29,170 nt of DNA. Origin: Mesotaenium endlicherianum (taxonomy: Eukaryota; Streptophyta; Zygnematophyceae; Zygnematales; Mesotaeniaceae). The position numbers and the translations under genes were made by a program. The stretch is from assembly GCA_009602735.1 (NCBI GenBank), contig WELA01009122.1:71930-101099 (forward strand), read 5' to 3'. The notes beneath the pieces are model-generated. The model was not told the origin of the DNA and ran no database searches. It was given only the letters and a program-made list of their open reading frames with translations. Below are positions 27,822 to 29,170 of this stretch, piece after piece; position 1 is the first letter of the stretch, and each line of letters begins with the position of its first letter.

Positions 27822-29170
27822 GTGCTGTGTCCCCCCCACCAAACCACCCCCCCCTTCCTCCTCCTCCTCTTCCTCCCCTTTGCCTCATCAACCTTCTGCT
27901 GTGGGTATGACGTCTGTAGGTACCTCGACGCCTGTTAATGAGGTGCAAGGGCCTGTCCGTGCATCTTGCCAGTCTTACTCCACTGCCAGAATGTAAAGGT
28001 CCTGAATAATTGGCCAGGGCCTGGAGTCATTTGGTTGACAAGCTATGACAAAGTTAAGAGGTTTAGGTCTTACTACACCTCGCCGCTCAGTCCAAAGTTC
28101 TCAAGTCTTCCTCCCCAGGGGCCTTGCCATATGCTTCTAGGCCTAAACTTTCAGGAATGCTTTTGTGCAAGGCAGATTTGCGAAGGCAGTGAGACTGGGA
28201 GTTGGAGTGGGGGCAAGGGGGAAGGCAAGTTGCCATGTAAGTCACTGCCGGGTGATTAGGTGACACAGCTCCATAAAGAGGGGCTCGTGTGTGAAACACA
28301 TTTTTATTCCTCCAGTTTCATATAAGCTTGCTTCCTCACTGTTTTTACGCTGGAGTGTGCCCGCCAAAGTGCATAGGGGTGAGCTCAGCAGCAAGAGACA
28401 TGAGAGGGGTAGCTAGACAGTTAGTGGGTAGCTAGCAGGTAGTGGGAGGCGGAGTGGGAGGCCGAGTTGTTCTTTAATGATGACCTTTTAACTGACGAGT
28501 GATGAGCGAGGGGAAGAAACTTTGCTTGTAAGGGATGGAAGAATCCAGCACATGTGGGTATCTTAGCTCGTGTGACACCTTACTACCTGCACTCAGCTGT
28601 TTTAACCCATGCCCTAGAGCCTGCATTGTAGTGAAAGGTAAAAGGTGGCTGCCATATTGAAGTGGATTTGAAATGGACAAATCGAGGCTGGTCAATTTTT
28701 CTCGTCTCAAGGAGTAGGGTGAAAATAATGGAGCGTTAGCTCATGGGGAAATTTATCGGCGATGGGAATAATAGCTTCCCTGTCTTCGTTGACTTCACCA
28801 TCTGTTGTTGCAAAGCAGTATACCTTCTTTTATTCTATGGCAAAGATGGTAAGTTTGTCAGGACTTGATCAAGACTTGAGGAGTGGGCTCGTGAGCAGAT
28901 GTAGGTGGGGTGCTGGGGGAAGTTGCAGTGCTCATAAACAACTGGTGCAAGTCCCATTGTTGTTAAGGAAGCCCAAGCTGTGCCTTTTGCCATTGACAGG
29001 GTCATTTTTTTTATCACTGTGTGATATTGGCCAGCCGAAAGGCGTAGTCGCTGCCCACCTGTCAGGAAAGGCCGGTCTCTATGTTCATCTCACAATATTC
29101 ACTGCCTGGCCCTGAAATATGGCCACGAGTGCGAAAAGCTGCTCAATGTTTGTTGGGGGGGGGGGGGGGG
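27822..29170 (+). other. OEP21 intron 3 and possible terminal exon region
   Basis: No exon matching the end of OEP21 was identified with confidence. A good acceptor (T-run then TTGGCCAG at about 29034) is followed by an open stretch to a TGA near 29115 that begins PKGVVAAHLSGKAGLYVHLT. It has beta-strand alternation but would give a protein about 30 residues too short. The window ends in 16 Gs (29155-29170). Confidence 0.35.

Noticed and set aside
28762..29115. 117-residue frame as a separate gene
   Set aside because: Low-complexity match to nothing known. Only its end, after a good acceptor, was kept as a weak candidate for an OEP21 exon.
1..29170. Search for CRISPR arrays, bacterial operons, ribosome-binding sites and rRNA
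   Set aside because: Split genes, LTR elements and simple repeats show eukaryotic nuclear DNA. No such features were seen.

Overview
The window is nuclear DNA of a photosynthetic eukaryote. Two interrupted genes for chloroplast proteins lie in it, and both match the land-plant forms exon by exon. The first, at the left, is the thylakoid-lumen cyclophilin CYP37. The second, at the right, is the chloroplast outer-envelope anion pore OEP21. Between them is an 11.8-kb LTR retrotransposon with a plant-type initiator-Met tRNA primer site. Long introns full of simple repeats, CCCTAAA-like interstitial DNA and a chromodomain Ty3/gypsy element suggest a streptophyte, probably a charophyte alga or an early land plant. 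The species is an inference and cannot be fixed from this sequence.

Layout. (1) 793-8022, + strand: nine exons encode the C-terminal 288 residues of CYP37. The transit peptide and N-terminal exons are not recognisable in 1-792. The introns carry telomere-like DNA, a CTG repeat, GT and GCTC repeats, G-quadruplex-capable runs beside two acceptors, and tandem degenerate copies of the 3' splice site plus exon start upstream of exons 3 and 4. (2) 8023-12145: mostly AT-rich sequence without recognisable genes, except a possible F-box-like reading frame on the - strand at 11420-11842. (3) 12146-23999: a chromovirus-type retrotransposon on the - strand (element A), bounded by 5-bp duplications (GAAGC). 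A second, younger member of the same family (element B, 20111-23018) is inserted inside its gag and has its own duplication (CTAAT). (4) 24000-25846: intergenic, with a 46-bp tandem duplication. (5) 25847 to the window end, + strand: three exons of OEP21. The last part of the gene is not securely found, and the window ends in 16 Gs.

The most novel content is a third reading frame of the retrotransposon family ('ORF3'). It lies between the chromodomain end of pol and the 3' LTR. It is broken in element A and fully open in element B (554 aa). It has an N-terminal charged coiled coil, a globular middle, a run of acidic residues and a basic tail. There is no membrane segment, so it is not an env gene, and I recognise no family. 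In both copies it starts one base after a possible 3' splice site, with a matching possible donor giving a 108-nt leader intron each time. Gag-pol of element A is a pseudogene with many stops and frameshifts, and element B has lost its gag-pol and most of its 5' LTR.

CYP37 and OEP21 both serve the chloroplast, but nothing suggests that they are co-regulated. The retrotransposon simply lies between them.
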